A DNA stretch of 64,000 nt from Neorhizobium huautlense (GCF_030811685.1 NZ_JAUSRF010000005.1:124001-188000), one strand, 5' to 3'. Shown: positions 45,529 to 55,088, counted from the first letter of the stretch. Made by a program: numbers and translations. Notes: generated by a model from the letters alone, not told the origin.

Positions 45529-46701
45529 ATGAAGAGATTTTTGGGTGCCGCCATTGCGGCTCTTGCAATGAGTGTCAGCGCTGAAGCGGCCACGATCAAG
45601 GTCGGTGTCGTCGGTCCGTTTTCCGGCCCGTTCGCGCTTCAGGGCAAAAATTTTAAGGCCGGCATCGATGCCTATATGGCGGTCAATGGTGCCAAGATCG
45701 GCGATAACGATGTCGAGATCATCTATCGCGACGTGCCGCAGGCCGATCCGGCGCAATCCAAGGCGCTGGCGCAGGAACTGATCGTCAAGGAAGGCGTGCA
45801 ATATCTCGCCGGCTTCTATTTCACCCCGGATGCGATGGCGGCAACGCCGATCCTCGAGCAGGGCAATGTGCCGATGGTGGTGATGAATGCCGCCACCTCG
45901 GCCATCGTCACCAAAAGCCCTTATGTGGTGCGCACCTCGTTCACCACGTGGCAGACGTCTACGCCGATAGCGCAGGTCGCCAAGGATGCCGGTGTCGACA
46001 AGGTCATCACCGTGGTCAGCGATTACGGCCCGGGCGTCGATGCCGAAAACGCCTTCAAGGCAGGTTTTGAAAAGGCCGGCGGCAGCGTCGTCGAGGCCAT
46101 CCGCATGCCGCTATCGACCAACGATTTTTCGCCGATCATGCAGCGTATCAAGGATTCCGGTGCCGGCGCGGTGTTTGCCTTCCTGCCGTCGGGTCCGACC
46201 ACGCTCGGTTTCGTAAAAGCCTATAACCAGAACGGCCTGAAGACCGCCGGCATCAAGATTTTTGCGCCGGGCGACCTGACGCAGGAATCCGACCTTCCGG
46301 CTCTGGGCGAAGCGGCGGCCGGCATGCAGACCACCTTCCATTATGCCGTCAGCCATGACAGCCCGGAAAACAAGGCCTTTGTCGAAGCTGCATCTAAAGC
46401 GATCGGCAACCCTGCCGAACTGTCCTTCCCGGCTGTCGGCGCTTATGACGGCATGCATGTCATCTACAAGATGATCGAGGCGACCGGCGGTGAGCAGGAT
46501 GCCAAGAAGGCCGTCGATGCGGTCAAGGGGCTTTCGTGGGTGAGCCCGCGCGGCCCGGTCTCGATCGACGCCGAAAGCCGCCACATCACCCAGAATATCT
46601 ATCTGCGTGAAGTGACCAAGGGGCCGGATGGCAACTACATCAACAAGGAAATCAAGACGTTTGAGCGTCAGGGTGATCCGGGACTGGCGGCTGTGAAATA
46701 G
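45529..46701 (+). CDS. ABC transporter substrate-binding protein, branched-chain amino-acid (HAAT) type; probable aromatic acid receptor
   Basis: 390 residues with a signal peptide (MKRFLGAAIAALAMSVSA, cleavage near AEA-A at 20) and the LivJ-like fold starting TIKVGVVGPFSGPFALQGKNFKAGIDAYM. The start at 45529 follows GGGAGGG. HAAT-type receptors often bind aromatic acids, and this operon directly follows pcaB, so protocatechuate or 4-hydroxybenzoate uptake is a reasonable inference. A repeat separates it from livH. Confidence 0.85.
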   Translation: MKRFLGAAIAALAMSVSAEAATIKVGVVGPFSGPFALQGKNFKAGIDAYMAVNGAKIGDNDVEIIYRDVPQADPAQSKALAQELIVKEGVQYLAGFYFTPDAMAATPILEQGNVPMVVMNAATSAIVTKSPYVVRTSFTTWQTSTPIAQVAKDAGVDKVITVVSDYGPGVDAENAFKAGFEKAGGSVVEAIRMPLSTNDFSPIMQRIKDSGAGAVFAFLPSGPTTLGFVKAYNQNGLKTAGIKIFAPGDLTQESDLPALGEAAAGMQTTFHYAVSHDSPENKAFVEAASKAIGNPAELSFPAVGAYDGMHVIYKMIEATGGEQDAKKAVDAVKGLSWVSPRGPVSIDAESRHITQNIYLREVTKGPDGNYINKEIKTFERQGDPGLAAVK

Positions 46702-46794
46702 GGTTTTGGATGATGCCGCTTGGAAACTGAATGGCTCCTCATAGTTTGCCACAAGCGCTAGCGACTGGCATCTGAGACGGAGCGGAGCCGCAAA

Positions 46795-46952
46795 CTCCCT
46801 TCGATCTCCCCCTTGAGGGGGAGATGTCACCGAAAGGTGACAGAGGGGGGTAAGCGACGGTACGGCAGACGGATCGAAAGCGGCATTTGTGCCAGAACAC
46901 CCCCCCCTCTGCCCTGCCGGGCATCTCCCCCTCAAGGGGGGAAGTCGGCTGA
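46795..46952. repeat. palindromic intergenic repeat between binding-protein and permease genes
   Basis: Two mirror-image motifs bound the element: ATCTCCCCCTTGAGGGGGAGAT near 46805-46826 and CATCTCCCCCTCAAGGGGGG near 46921-46940, with GTCACCGAAAGGTGAC and runs of C/G between. Elements of this form are common between genes of Rhizobiaceae. It fills most of the 331-base gap between the liv-type binding protein and livH and may weaken or cut read-through. Confidence 0.75.
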
Positions 46953-47032
46953 ACAGCACCGTATCTCCAGGCAAACCGTCGCTCCAGACAAGCCGACGTA
47001 CCAGACATGACCACAAGGATCATCACCCAAGC

Positions 47033-47899
47033 ATGCAGACAGTCCTGAGCATAGCCATCGACGCCCTTGCCTATGGCATGGTGCTGTTCGTGATCTCGAT
47101 CGGGCTGTCGGTGACGATGGGTCTGATGCGGGTGGTCAATCTCGCCCATGGCGCCTTCGCCATGATCGGCGGTTATCTCGCCTCCTATGCCACCCGCGAT
47201 CTCGGCCTCGGTTATGCGCCGGCGATCCTGATTGCCGTCATCGCCACCGCCATCATCGCCGTGCCGATCGAACGGCTGCTTTACCGCCGCATCTATGGCG
47301 CGCCGGAACTGACGCAGGTGCTGATGACCATCGGCATCACCTTCTGCGTCATCGGCATCGCCAACTACGCGTTTGGCCCGACGCTTAAAACCATTGCGCT
47401 GCCGCAGACGCTGTCCGGTTCCATCGACCTCGGTTTCCGCGCCATCGCCACGCACCGCATCTTTGCCATCGTCTGCGGCCTCGTCGTTGCCGGTGGCCTG
47501 TGGTTCCTGATCGAACGGACCGCCTTCGGCATACGCCTGCGCGCCGCTGTCGATAACGCGCCGATGGCCGCAGCACTCGGCGTGCGCACCCAACTGGTTT
47601 ATGCCATCAGCTTTGCCGTCGCAGTCGGGCTTGCCGCCTTTGGTGGCGTGGTCGGGGCCGAGCTTCTGCCGGTCGAACCCTATTACGCACTGCGTTACAT
47701 GGTCACCTTTCTCGTTGCCGTCTCGATCGGTGGTGCAGGTTCCATTCCGGGCGCATTGATCGCCTGTCTTCTGCTCGGCGCCATCGATACGACCGGGCGT
47801 TATCTCGCGCCGGAATATGGTGAGTTCTTTTTCTATCTCGCGGTGATCGTCATCGTCACCCTGTTCCCACGCGGTCTGGGAGGGCGGTTCAAGTCATGA
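47033..47899 (+). CDS. ABC transporter permease, LivH type
   Basis: 288 residues with about eight membrane segments. The LivH signature GLMRVVNLAHGAFAMIGGYLA lies near 27-47, and ALGVRTQLVYAISFAVAVGLAAFGGVVGAELLPV in the C-half. ATG 47033 (MQTVLSIAIDALAYG) is chosen because the longer frame runs back through the repeat. Its stop overlaps the LivM gene by four bases. Confidence 0.9.
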   Translation: MQTVLSIAIDALAYGMVLFVISIGLSVTMGLMRVVNLAHGAFAMIGGYLASYATRDLGLGYAPAILIAVIATAIIAVPIERLLYRRIYGAPELTQVLMTIGITFCVIGIANYAFGPTLKTIALPQTLSGSIDLGFRAIATHRIFAIVCGLVVAGGLWFLIERTAFGIRLRAAVDNAPMAAALGVRTQLVYAISFAVAVGLAAFGGVVGAELLPVEPYYALRYMVTFLVAVSIGGAGSIPGALIACLLLGAIDTTGRYLAPEYGEFFFYLAVIVIVTLFPRGLGGRFKS

Positions 47900-48888
47900 C
47901 GGTTTTGATGAATAGCACTCTTCCCACACGCCGCCGGTCCCTCGGAACGCTGATCGGCATCGCCGTCATCATCGCGGCTAGCGTCATCGGTTATTTCCTG
48001 TTCCCCAACAATCTGGCGCTGCTCACCCGCATCGTCGCCACCATGCTGCTCGTGCTCTCGATCGATCTCGTTACCGGTTATTGCGGCGTCGCCACGCTCG
48101 GCCATGCGGCGCTGTTTGGGGCAGGGGCCTATGGTGCCGGCATCGTCTCGGCCCATTTCGGTATCACCGAACCGCTGACCATGACGCTGATCGGCGCTGT
48201 CGCCGGTGCCTTGGCCGGTCTCGTCTCCGGCCTCGTGATTTTGCGCGCGCACGGCCTGCCGCAACTGGTTCTCTCCATCGCTGTCGTCCATCTCTTTCAC
48301 GAGGTCGCCAACAAGGCATCGAGCTGGACCGGCGGCAGTGATGGTCTCTCCGGCATCACCACGGATGCGCTGCTCGGCCTGTTCGAATTCGATCTCTGGG
48401 GCCGCACGGCCTATGTCTACGGCATCGTCCTGCTGCTGATCGTTTTCGTTCTCCTGCGCATCCTCGTGCAGTCACCCTTCGGCATGCTGGCGCGTGGCGT
48501 GCGGGAAGATCCGGTGCGTGTCGCCGCCATGGGCGCGTCGGTGCATTCGGTAATGTTGCGCATGTATGTCATATCAGGCGCGGTGGCCGGCATCGGCGGC
48601 GCACTCAATGCCATCTCCACGCAAGTCGTCGGTCTCGACAGCCTGTCGTTTACGCTCTCGGCGGAGGCCCTTGTCATGCTGGTGCTCGGCGGCACCGGTT
48701 CGCTTTATGGTGCCATGGTCGGCACCGTCTCGTTCATGTGGTTCGAGGATGTCGTCTCCGCCGCCAATCCGTTCCACTGGCTCACCATCGTAGGCGCGCT
48801 TTTGATCGTCGTCGTGCTGTTTGCGCCGAAGGGGCTTTACGGATCAGCCGCCGCCTTCCTGTCGCGTCGTCGCGGAGGTGGGAAATGA
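47896..48888 (+). CDS. ABC transporter permease, LivM type
   Basis: 330 residues: about nine membrane segments and the LivM pattern LVTGYCGVATLGHAALFGAGAYGAG near 56-80, RGVREDPVRVAAMGASVHSVMLRMYVISGAVAGIGGAL near 200 and VMLVLGGTGSLYGAMVGTV. It forms the inner-membrane channel with the LivH-type subunit. Overlaps its neighbours on both sides by four bases. Confidence 0.92.
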   Translation: MTVLMNSTLPTRRRSLGTLIGIAVIIAASVIGYFLFPNNLALLTRIVATMLLVLSIDLVTGYCGVATLGHAALFGAGAYGAGIVSAHFGITEPLTMTLIGAVAGALAGLVSGLVILRAHGLPQLVLSIAVVHLFHEVANKASSWTGGSDGLSGITTDALLGLFEFDLWGRTAYVYGIVLLLIVFVLLRILVQSPFGMLARGVREDPVRVAAMGASVHSVMLRMYVISGAVAGIGGALNAISTQVVGLDSLSFTLSAEALVMLVLGGTGSLYGAMVGTVSFMWFEDVVSAANPFHWLTIVGALLIVVVLFAPKGLYGSAAAFLSRRRGGGK

Positions 48889-49646
48889 GCCTGTTCGAAG
48901 TCAAAAATCTCCGAAAAAATTTTGGTGGTCTCGCCGTCACCAATGACGTGTCGCTGTCGCTCGCTCCCGGTGATCGGCTCGCGCTGATCGGCCCCAATGG
49001 CGCTGGAAAAACCACCTTCGTCAATCTCGTCACCGGCCATCTCAAGCCGGATGGCGGGTCGATCACGCTGGCCGGAGAAGACATTACCGGCGTCAAGGCG
49101 ATGCAGCGTGTGCAACGCGGTCTTGTCCGTTCGTTTCAGGTCACGCGTCTTTTTGCCGACATGACGCCGCAGGAACATGTGGCGCTCGCCATCCTGCAGC
49201 GCGATGGAAAATCGACGCGCATGTTTGGCCGTCATGATGCCATGCGCCAGGTCGTTGAAGAGGTCGGCGACATCCTCAACCTGCTGGGCTTGAGTGAACT
49301 CGCGCATCTGAAAGTGCGCGAGATCGCCTATGGCCAGCAGCGCCTCCTCGAAATTGCGCTTGCCATGGCACTGCGCCCGAAAGTGCTGCTGCTAGACGAG
49401 CCGGCCGCTGGCGTGCCGCAGGCGGAAACCGCCCGCATCGAGCGCGCGCTCGACATGCTGCCGCCCGATCTCGCCGTGCTGATGATCGAACACGACATGG
49501 ATCTGGTTTTCCGTTTCGCCAAACGGGTCATGGTGCTCGCCGCCGGCACCGTCATTTTCGATGGTTCGCCGCAGGATGTCACACAGGATGTAGCCGTGCG
49601 CGAAGCTTATCTGGGGAGTTATGCCAATGCCGGCAGCGCCGCTTGA
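48885..49646 (+). CDS. ABC transporter ATP-binding protein, LivG type
   Basis: 253 residues: Walker A GPNGAGKTT (36-44), the LivG-specific RSFQVTRLFADMTPQEHVALAIL, a degenerate signature REIAYGQQRLLEIA and Walker B LLLDEPAAGVPQAE. ATG 48885 (MSLFEVKNLRKNFGG) follows CGGAGGTGGGAA. It energises the importer together with the LivF-type subunit. Confidence 0.92.
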   Translation: MSLFEVKNLRKNFGGLAVTNDVSLSLAPGDRLALIGPNGAGKTTFVNLVTGHLKPDGGSITLAGEDITGVKAMQRVQRGLVRSFQVTRLFADMTPQEHVALAILQRDGKSTRMFGRHDAMRQVVEEVGDILNLLGLSELAHLKVREIAYGQQRLLEIALAMALRPKVLLLDEPAAGVPQAETARIERALDMLPPDLAVLMIEHDMDLVFRFAKRVMVLAAGTVIFDGSPQDVTQDVAVREAYLGSYANAGSAA

Positions 49647-50343
49647 GGTGACAAAACTGTCGGCCGGTTACGGTCCGACGCGGGTGATCGAGGATATCTC
49701 GTTTTCCGTGCCTGCCGGCGAACGCCTCGCCGTGCTTGGCCGAAACGGCATGGGCAAGACCAGCCTGTTCGCCACTATCGCCGGCCAGACGCGGCGGTAT
49801 GGCGGCGAAATCCGTCTTGGCGGCCAGGATATCGCCGCCCAGCCGAGCGCTACACGTGCTTTGTCCGGTCTTGGATATGTGCCGCAGACGCGCGATGTTT
49901 TTCCGAGCCTGACGGTGGAGGAAAACCTTTTTGTCGGCCTGAAAAGCCGGCCGAAATCGGCGATCGAGGAAGCGTACACAATGTTTCCGCGGTTGAAAGA
50001 GCGGCGCTCCAATCTCGGCAGCCAGCTGTCGGGTGGCGAACAGCAGATGTTGTCGACTGCCCGTACCATTCTCGGCCAGCCGAGCGTACTTCTGCTCGAT
50101 GAACCGCTGGAAGGATTGGCGCCTGTTATCTGCGAGGAGTTGATGGCCGCTTTTTCGCTTCTGGCGCAATCGGGCGAAACCACAATCCTGCTGGTTGAAC
50201 AACGCATACAGAGTGCGCTGGAATTTGCCGATTGGGTGATGATCATGGAGCGCGGCCGCATCGCATGGACCGGCACGCCACAGGCACTTTCGGCCGATCA
50301 GGAAACGGTCGATCGGCTGCTCGGTGTTGGCGGCCTGCATTGA
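49627..50343 (+). CDS. ABC transporter ATP-binding protein, LivF type
   Basis: 238 residues: Walker A GRNGMGKTS (about 38-46), signature LSGGEQQMLSTAR, Walker B LLLDEPLEGLAP and the H-loop replaced by LLVEQRI, as is usual for LivF. Two ATGs are possible; the one at 49627 lies eight bases behind GGGGAG, that at 49621 only two. It overlaps the end of the LivG-type gene and closes the operon. Confidence 0.92.
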   Translation: MPAAPLEVTKLSAGYGPTRVIEDISFSVPAGERLAVLGRNGMGKTSLFATIAGQTRRYGGEIRLGGQDIAAQPSATRALSGLGYVPQTRDVFPSLTVEENLFVGLKSRPKSAIEEAYTMFPRLKERRSNLGSQLSGGEQQMLSTARTILGQPSVLLLDEPLEGLAPVICEELMAAFSLLAQSGETTILLVEQRIQSALEFADWVMIMERGRIAWTGTPQALSADQETVDRLLGVGGLH

Positions 50344-50453
50344 ACGGTTGATTTCGACCCCAACCAGCGGCTGATTGCCTGCCTGCATCATACATGATAG
50401 TCGTGCTCATCTTTTGAGGCGTTTGCCCCGCCGCGTTTATAAACGGGTATCGA

Positions 50454-51347
50454 GTGAGCTATATCCCATCCATGACTGCCTATACGGAAGGCATCACGCC
50501 GACAGCGCCGGTGAAATGGCGCTGCCTTGATGGCGCTGTGGGTGTTTTCTGGCAGGCAAGCTGCAAGGTTGGCGCCAAGGGGTATTACGTTTCGCCCGAT
50601 CCGAGGGTGATGATTTTCTTCAACGACATTTCCGCGCAGTTCCGCATGTCGAACCACGGAGAAGGCGCGGGCCGGGATTTGCGGCGCATGGCCCGTGCGA
50701 TCTACGTGCCGGCCGGTGTGCCCATGTGGACATCCGCCTGCGCCGACCATCGTTTTTCGCATGTGGATGTGCATATCCATCGTGATCGTCTTTTGAAATT
50801 CCTGGCACCATCACTTGGCACGTCGGCCGCCAAGACGGCATTGACGAGACCTGTCGAGACGCAGGATGTCGGTGCAATCGAAGCATTGGCCAGTCTGCTG
50901 GTGGCGGAGGTGGAAAACCCCAGCAAACATCCGGTCTATGCGGAAAGCCTGGTCGGCAGTCTCGTCACGGGGCTTCTGGATATCCCGGTCGATGAAGAGG
51001 ACGGCTGGAACTACAAGCTTTCGCAGGCGCAGATGGGCAAGCTTGTCGCGCGGGCGCAGATGGAAGGCGGGCTGAAGCTGACGGTTGCGGAAATGGCGAC
51101 GACGGTCGGCCTGTCCGAAAGCTGGTTCAACAAGGTGTTCAAGAACACGACCGGCCAGACGCCGCTGCAATGGCAGCTCGGCCGCCGCGTCGAACTGGCG
51201 CAGCGGATCATGCTGGAAAGCGACATGACGGTCACGGATATCGCGGCAAAACTCGGTTTTACCGATCAGGCCCATCTGACGAAGACGTTTCGGCAGGTCG
51301 TTGGCGATACGCCGGCAGCGTGGCGGCGGATGCAGAAGGCGCGGTAG
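50454..51347 (+). CDS. AraC-family transcriptional regulator
   Basis: About 297 residues from a GTG at 50454, or 291 from the ATG at 50472; neither has a strong ribosome binding site. The C-terminal third holds the two AraC helix-turn-helix units: LTVAEMATTVGLSESWFNKVFKNTTGQTPLQW (about 205-240) and MTVTDIAAKLGFTDQAHLTKTFRQVVGDTPAAWRR (about 257-292). The N-terminal part binds an unknown effector. It lies between the liv-type operon and a convergent siderophore receptor gene and could control either. Confidence 0.88.
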   Translation: MSYIPSMTAYTEGITPTAPVKWRCLDGAVGVFWQASCKVGAKGYYVSPDPRVMIFFNDISAQFRMSNHGEGAGRDLRRMARAIYVPAGVPMWTSACADHRFSHVDVHIHRDRLLKFLAPSLGTSAAKTALTRPVETQDVGAIEALASLLVAEVENPSKHPVYAESLVGSLVTGLLDIPVDEEDGWNYKLSQAQMGKLVARAQMEGGLKLTVAEMATTVGLSESWFNKVFKNTTGQTPLQWQLGRRVELAQRIMLESDMTVTDIAAKLGFTDQAHLTKTFRQVVGDTPAAWRRMQKAR

Positions 51348-51376
51348 GTCGCTGCGACTTTAATCCGATCTCAAAG

Positions 51377-51410
51377 AAAACCCCGCCCGGAGATGTCCGG
51401 GCGGGGTTTT
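51377..51410. terminator. bidirectional rho-independent terminator
   Basis: AAAACCCCGCCCGG, loop AGATGT, CCGGGCGGGGTTTT: a perfect 14-bp inverted repeat with A-run and T-run ends. It serves the araC gene on the plus strand and the receptor gene on the minus strand. Confidence 0.92.
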
Positions 51411-51417
51411 GTTGTTT

Positions 51418-53583
51418 TTACCAGCTCTGGCGCAGCGTCGCCATGATGGTGCGGCCGGCATTGTAGAACTTGATGCCGGCAGCGTCGTCACGTTGGGCGA
51501 TATGCTTTTCGTCAAACAGGTTGCTGACGTTCAGCTGGAATGTCGTGTTCGGCTGAACCTTGTAGGTGAAGGCAGCATCGAACAGGATCGATTCCTCGCC
51601 GTAGGTGGTGTTCTCGATGTTGGTGAAATATTCACCCATATAACGCGCGCCGAGGCCGAATGTCATGTCGCCACGTGCGCCATCACCTGGCAGCGTATAG
51701 GTGCCCCAGACCGAAGCCACATGCTCAGGCACGCGCATCAGGCGGTTGCCGTCAGTGCTGCCACCGGGCTCGTCGATCTTGGAATCGATGTAGCTGTAGG
51801 ACGCGATCAGGTTGATGTTATCCGTAACTTCAGCCTTGGCTTCAAGCTCGATACCACGATTGCGTACCTTCTCTACAGTATCAGGCAGGTAGGTGACGTA
51901 GTCGTAGGTGCCGACGTTTTTCTTGGTCAGATCGTAGAATGACGCCGTAAACAGCGCGGGCAGGGCATCCGGTTTGTATTTGAAGCCGAATTCGTACTGT
52001 TTGCCGGTGGTGGGTTCGGCGCCGGTCGCTGGCGGCGCAACCGATTCACCGTAGCTGGCAAAGGCCGCCAGCTCCGGTGTGATCTTGTAGCTGACGCCGA
52101 TGCGCTTTGTGAACTCGCTGTAGTCGCCCTGCGCTGACGAGCCTGGCAACGACGGCGCCTGGGACGTGTCGCTCAGATCCAGCCAATCGTTACGCAGGCC
52201 AAGGCTCACGGTCAGCCGATCAGAGAATGTCAGTTCCTGCTGAAGGTAGATTGCCTTGGTTTTTTGATCACTTGTCTGAAGTGACTTCAGCAGGGACGGA
52301 TCAGGGCCACCAGAATAAACCGGGTTGGTCCAATCAATCGGAGGAACGGGATAGAACGGATAGGGATCCCATGGATTTTCCGGAGAAAGGTACAGGGTGT
52401 AGTTATCCGACTTGTAGCTATTGTATTCGACGCCTACCAGGGTGCGACTATCGACCGTGTCGAAGTTCGCTTCGTAGGTCAGGTTGGCGTCAACCACGAA
52501 CTGTTCGACGGACTGGTCGCTGCCGTAAAAATACCGGCTGGCTTCCGTCGAGCCGGGAGTCGTCCGCAGCAGATATGCACTGGCGGCATCGATGAACGAC
52601 TTGCTGTAACGCGCCTTGGAACCGAAGCTCAGACCGTTGCCGAAGTCATGGTCGAACATCAGGCTGTAGCTGTTGCGGTTGACGTTGTTGTGATAATAAT
52701 CCGGTTCGCCGAAAAATGAGGATCGGTCGAAATCACCTTCCAGCGGATAACCGCCGCTGCCGGGAACGCCCTTCTTGTCCAGATGGTCGTAGACGAAGGT
52801 CAGGCTGGTTGCGTCGGTTGGGCGCCAGGTCAGGCCACCCATGAAGAAGTTTTCATCGTCGCGCGAAAAGTCATATTCCGCATCGGCGCGCTGCAGCTTG
52901 CCGGTCAGGCGATAGGAAAGCGTGTCGTCCTGCGTGATGTTGTCGCCGAAATCGAAGCCGACTTCCTTATGGGCGTAGGAGCCGCCAGTTGTATACACTT
53001 CGCCGAAACGCTCACTTTTGGGCGTTTTCGTCACATAATTTACCGAGCCGCCCGGTTCAGCCACGCCAAAACCTGCGGAACTGACGCCCTTGAGAACCTC
53101 CAGGCGCTCAAATGCGTATGGCTCTTCTTTGATGCCCCCGAATGTCCGGCCAATAGCAAGTCCGTCACGATAGGTGTAGGGCGTGAAGCCGCGAATATCG
53201 AAATAGTCGAAGCGGTCGTCTGTTCCGTAAAAATCGGTAATGACGCCGGCCGTATATTGTACGACCTGTTCGACGCTGGTCGCGCCGCGTTCCTGAATTT
53301 CCTTGGCGGTCACGACGGACACGGAAGCGGGGGTCGTCAGCACTTCGGTTGCGAGCTTGCCTGCTCCCGTCGTGCGGTTGGCCACGATCGTCTTCGAATC
53401 GTCATCGCCGCCATTGCCCTCTACTGTGATGGTCTGGAGAACCGTTGCTGCACCGGACGCCGGCTCCTGGGCCACCACGAGACCGGGCGCCAGTGCGATG
53501 ATTGCCGTGCAGCTCAGAAGAACCGCGTTCGCTCGACGTGTGAAGGAGCGTTTCTTGGTTCTGCCGGTTCTCTTGCTATCCAT
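51418..53583 (-). CDS. TonB-dependent siderophore receptor (FhuA-like, ferric hydroxamate type)
   Basis: 721 residues: signal peptide (basic N-terminus, hydrophobic 20-37, cleavage near VVAQ-E), a plug domain (about 70-185, with VVQYTAGVITDFYGTDDRFDYFDIRGF and ERLEVLKGVSSAGFGVAEPGGSVNYVTKTP) and a 22-strand barrel ending in the aromatic Trp721 (TLRQSW). It imports a ferric siderophore across the outer membrane using TonB energy. No siderophore ABC genes are adjacent. A TGA-N9-TCA iron box lies about 115 bases upstream, so repression by RirA in iron-rich conditions is expected. Confidence 0.92.
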   Translation of the reverse strand: MDSKRTGRTKKRSFTRRANAVLLSCTAIIALAPGLVVAQEPASGAATVLQTITVEGNGGDDDSKTIVANRTTGAGKLATEVLTTPASVSVVTAKEIQERGATSVEQVVQYTAGVITDFYGTDDRFDYFDIRGFTPYTYRDGLAIGRTFGGIKEEPYAFERLEVLKGVSSAGFGVAEPGGSVNYVTKTPKSERFGEVYTTGGSYAHKEVGFDFGDNITQDDTLSYRLTGKLQRADAEYDFSRDDENFFMGGLTWRPTDATSLTFVYDHLDKKGVPGSGGYPLEGDFDRSSFFGEPDYYHNNVNRNSYSLMFDHDFGNGLSFGSKARYSKSFIDAASAYLLRTTPGSTEASRYFYGSDQSVEQFVVDANLTYEANFDTVDSRTLVGVEYNSYKSDNYTLYLSPENPWDPYPFYPVPPIDWTNPVYSGGPDPSLLKSLQTSDQKTKAIYLQQELTFSDRLTVSLGLRNDWLDLSDTSQAPSLPGSSAQGDYSEFTKRIGVSYKITPELAAFASYGESVAPPATGAEPTTGKQYEFGFKYKPDALPALFTASFYDLTKKNVGTYDYVTYLPDTVEKVRNRGIELEAKAEVTDNINLIASYSYIDSKIDEPGGSTDGNRLMRVPEHVASVWGTYTLPGDGARGDMTFGLGARYMGEYFTNIENTTYGEESILFDAAFTYKVQPNTTFQLNVSNLFDEKHIAQRDDAAGIKFYNAGRTIMATLRQSW

Positions 53584-53945
53584 TTTCCAGGTTCCACAGG
53601 TTAGAAAAATACGAAGGCTGTTGGCGTGGGCGCCGTGTCCTTATGCGGAGGCGTCACTGATAACGCTGATGTGATAGCCCCCGAAAGCCTACTAACCTGA
53701 CCTCGCTTGTCAGGTATTGTAGCTTTCCGACAATTTGTAGAAAACCGCAGAATTTTGCAGGCGCTTTTGCCGCAAGCACTGGGATTCATTGAAACTGTGG
53801 CACAGTTGCACAGGAGGCGAGCGGGGTGCCGACGATTTTGACAGGGTGAACGCGCTGATCGCGACATGCGCGAATTTCACACGTGCATCGGTTCTTCTCA
53901 CCCGTTATGCCGAAAGCAATGATCAGGAAAAATCGGGAATATGCC
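53584..53945. other. gene-free control region between the siderophore receptor and DUF2478 genes
   Basis: These 362 bases hold the divergent promoters of the receptor and DUF2478 genes and the iron box at 53696-53714. Short open frames here lack ribosome binding sites and family features. Confidence 0.6.
53696..53714. promoter_or_regulatory. iron-responsive operator (RirA-type, TGA-N9-TCA)
   Basis: CCTGAC and GTCAGG arms around seven bases contain TGA-N9-TCA, the iron-responsive motif of Rhizobium RirA. It lies about 115 bases upstream of the receptor start on the minus strand and about 230 upstream of the DUF2478 gene. Confidence 0.6.
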
Positions 53946-54482
53946 ATGCCGGATGCGTCCTTGCCCCTTCTTGTCGCCATCGTCCTTCGCAGTGATGTCT
54001 CGGCGGAGCCGCTCTTCGATTCCGTCATCGTAATGCTCAAGCGACAGGGCGTGCGGGTGGGTGGTTACATCCAGCGGGAATATCCGGCACCGGCCGGGCA
54101 TGATGCCGAAGTGGTCGCGGAAAATATCGAAACCGGCGAGACCTTTGCGATCATGCAGCCGCGCGGTGGCGCGGGTTCCGGCTGTCGTCTCGACCCCGGC
54201 GTGCTGGCGGATGTGGCCGGGCGTGCACTCGCCCGGCTGGATGGCGATATCGACCTTCTCGTGCTCAACCGTTTCGGCCGCACGGAAACCGAGGGCAGCG
54301 GCCTGCGGGTCGTTTACGAAAAGGCCATCGCGCTCGGCCTGCCGGTTCTCACCTCCGTCAAGCCGGAGCATGTCGAAGGCTGGAACGCCTATACCGGCGA
54401 GATGTCCACCCTTCTGCCTTTCGATGAGGATGCCGTTCTCGACTGGTGCCGGTCGGTCCTCGGACTTGAGATGAGCGCCTGA
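53946..54482 (+). CDS. DUF2478-family protein
   Basis: 178 residues from the ATG at 53946 (MPDASLPLLVAIVL); an in-frame ATG at 53919 would add nine residues. The sequence follows the DUF2478 pattern: a beta-strand start, GVRVGGYIQREY, CRLDPGVLADVAG, DIDLLVLNRFGRTETEGSGLR and a final Trp-containing helix. The family resembles NTPase-like folds without a clear P-loop here and is often near metal or molybdate genes. Function unknown. It lies between the siderophore receptor and the phosphatase genes. Confidence 0.75.
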   Translation: MPDASLPLLVAIVLRSDVSAEPLFDSVIVMLKRQGVRVGGYIQREYPAPAGHDAEVVAENIETGETFAIMQPRGGAGSGCRLDPGVLADVAGRALARLDGDIDLLVLNRFGRTETEGSGLRVVYEKAIALGLPVLTSVKPEHVEGWNAYTGEMSTLLPFDEDAVLDWCRSVLGLEMSA

Positions 54483-54488
54483 CCGGTT

Positions 54489-55088
54489 TCAATCCGGCGC
54501 GTCGATAACCGGCGCGAATGTCGTGGCATTGAACACTTCCAGTCGCGGCTCGCTTTTCGGAAACGCAAGAATGGTCAGGCTTGCCGGTCCGACCGGAATG
54601 ATGCGCGCCGGCGGCAGCCCGAGCGCGCCATCGAGTGCTGCACGAATGACGCCGCCATGGCAGACCATCAGCACCGTTTCGGCTTCAGCGCTGATCGCCT
54701 TGTCCAGAGCGCTCGTCACGCGGGCGCGAAAATCGGCCCAGATCTCGCCGTTTTCCGGCGCAAACGTGCCGGCCCGCCAGCCGGCATAGGCACCGGGCGC
54801 ATCCTCAATCAGCTGTGCGATTTCCATGCCGGTCCAGGCGCCGACATTCTGTTCGCGCAGCAGCGGTTCGCGCACCGCATCCTCGTGTCCGAGAAGAGCA
54901 GCGGTATTTGCCGCGCGCTTGAGGTCCGATGTCAGGACGAGACCGGGGTTGAAGCTGGCAACCATGGGCGCTAGCGCCCGCGCCTGTTGCGTGCCGCGCT
55001 CCGAAAGCTCGATATCGGCCTGTCCCTGCAGGCGGCGGATGGCGTTCCATTCGCTTTCGCCATGGCGAACCAGAAGAATACGTTTCAT
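54489..55088 (-). CDS. histidine phosphatase family protein (phosphoglycerate mutase-like)
   Basis: 199 residues: catalytic RHGESEWN (8-15), RLQGQADIELSERG, a proton-donor Glu near REQNVGAWTGME and the second His in VCHGGVIRAALDG near 147. Such proteins remove phosphate from sugars or nucleotides, or act as mutases. The start overlaps the stop of the ABC ATPase gene by four bases, so it is the last gene of the import operon, suggesting the imported ligand may be phosphorylated. Confidence 0.88.
   Translation of the reverse strand: MKRILLVRHGESEWNAIRRLQGQADIELSERGTQQARALAPMVASFNPGLVLTSDLKRAANTAALLGHEDAVREPLLREQNVGAWTGMEIAQLIEDAPGAYAGWRAGTFAPENGEIWADFRARVTSALDKAISAEAETVLMVCHGGVIRAALDGALGLPPARIIPVGPASLTILAFPKSEPRLEVFNATTFAPVIDAPD

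Noticed and set aside
53654..53680. TCACTGATAACGCTGATGTGA as a second iron or Fur box
   Set aside because: The symmetry is partial and the spacing does not match TGA-N9-TCA; the site at 53696-53714 fits better.
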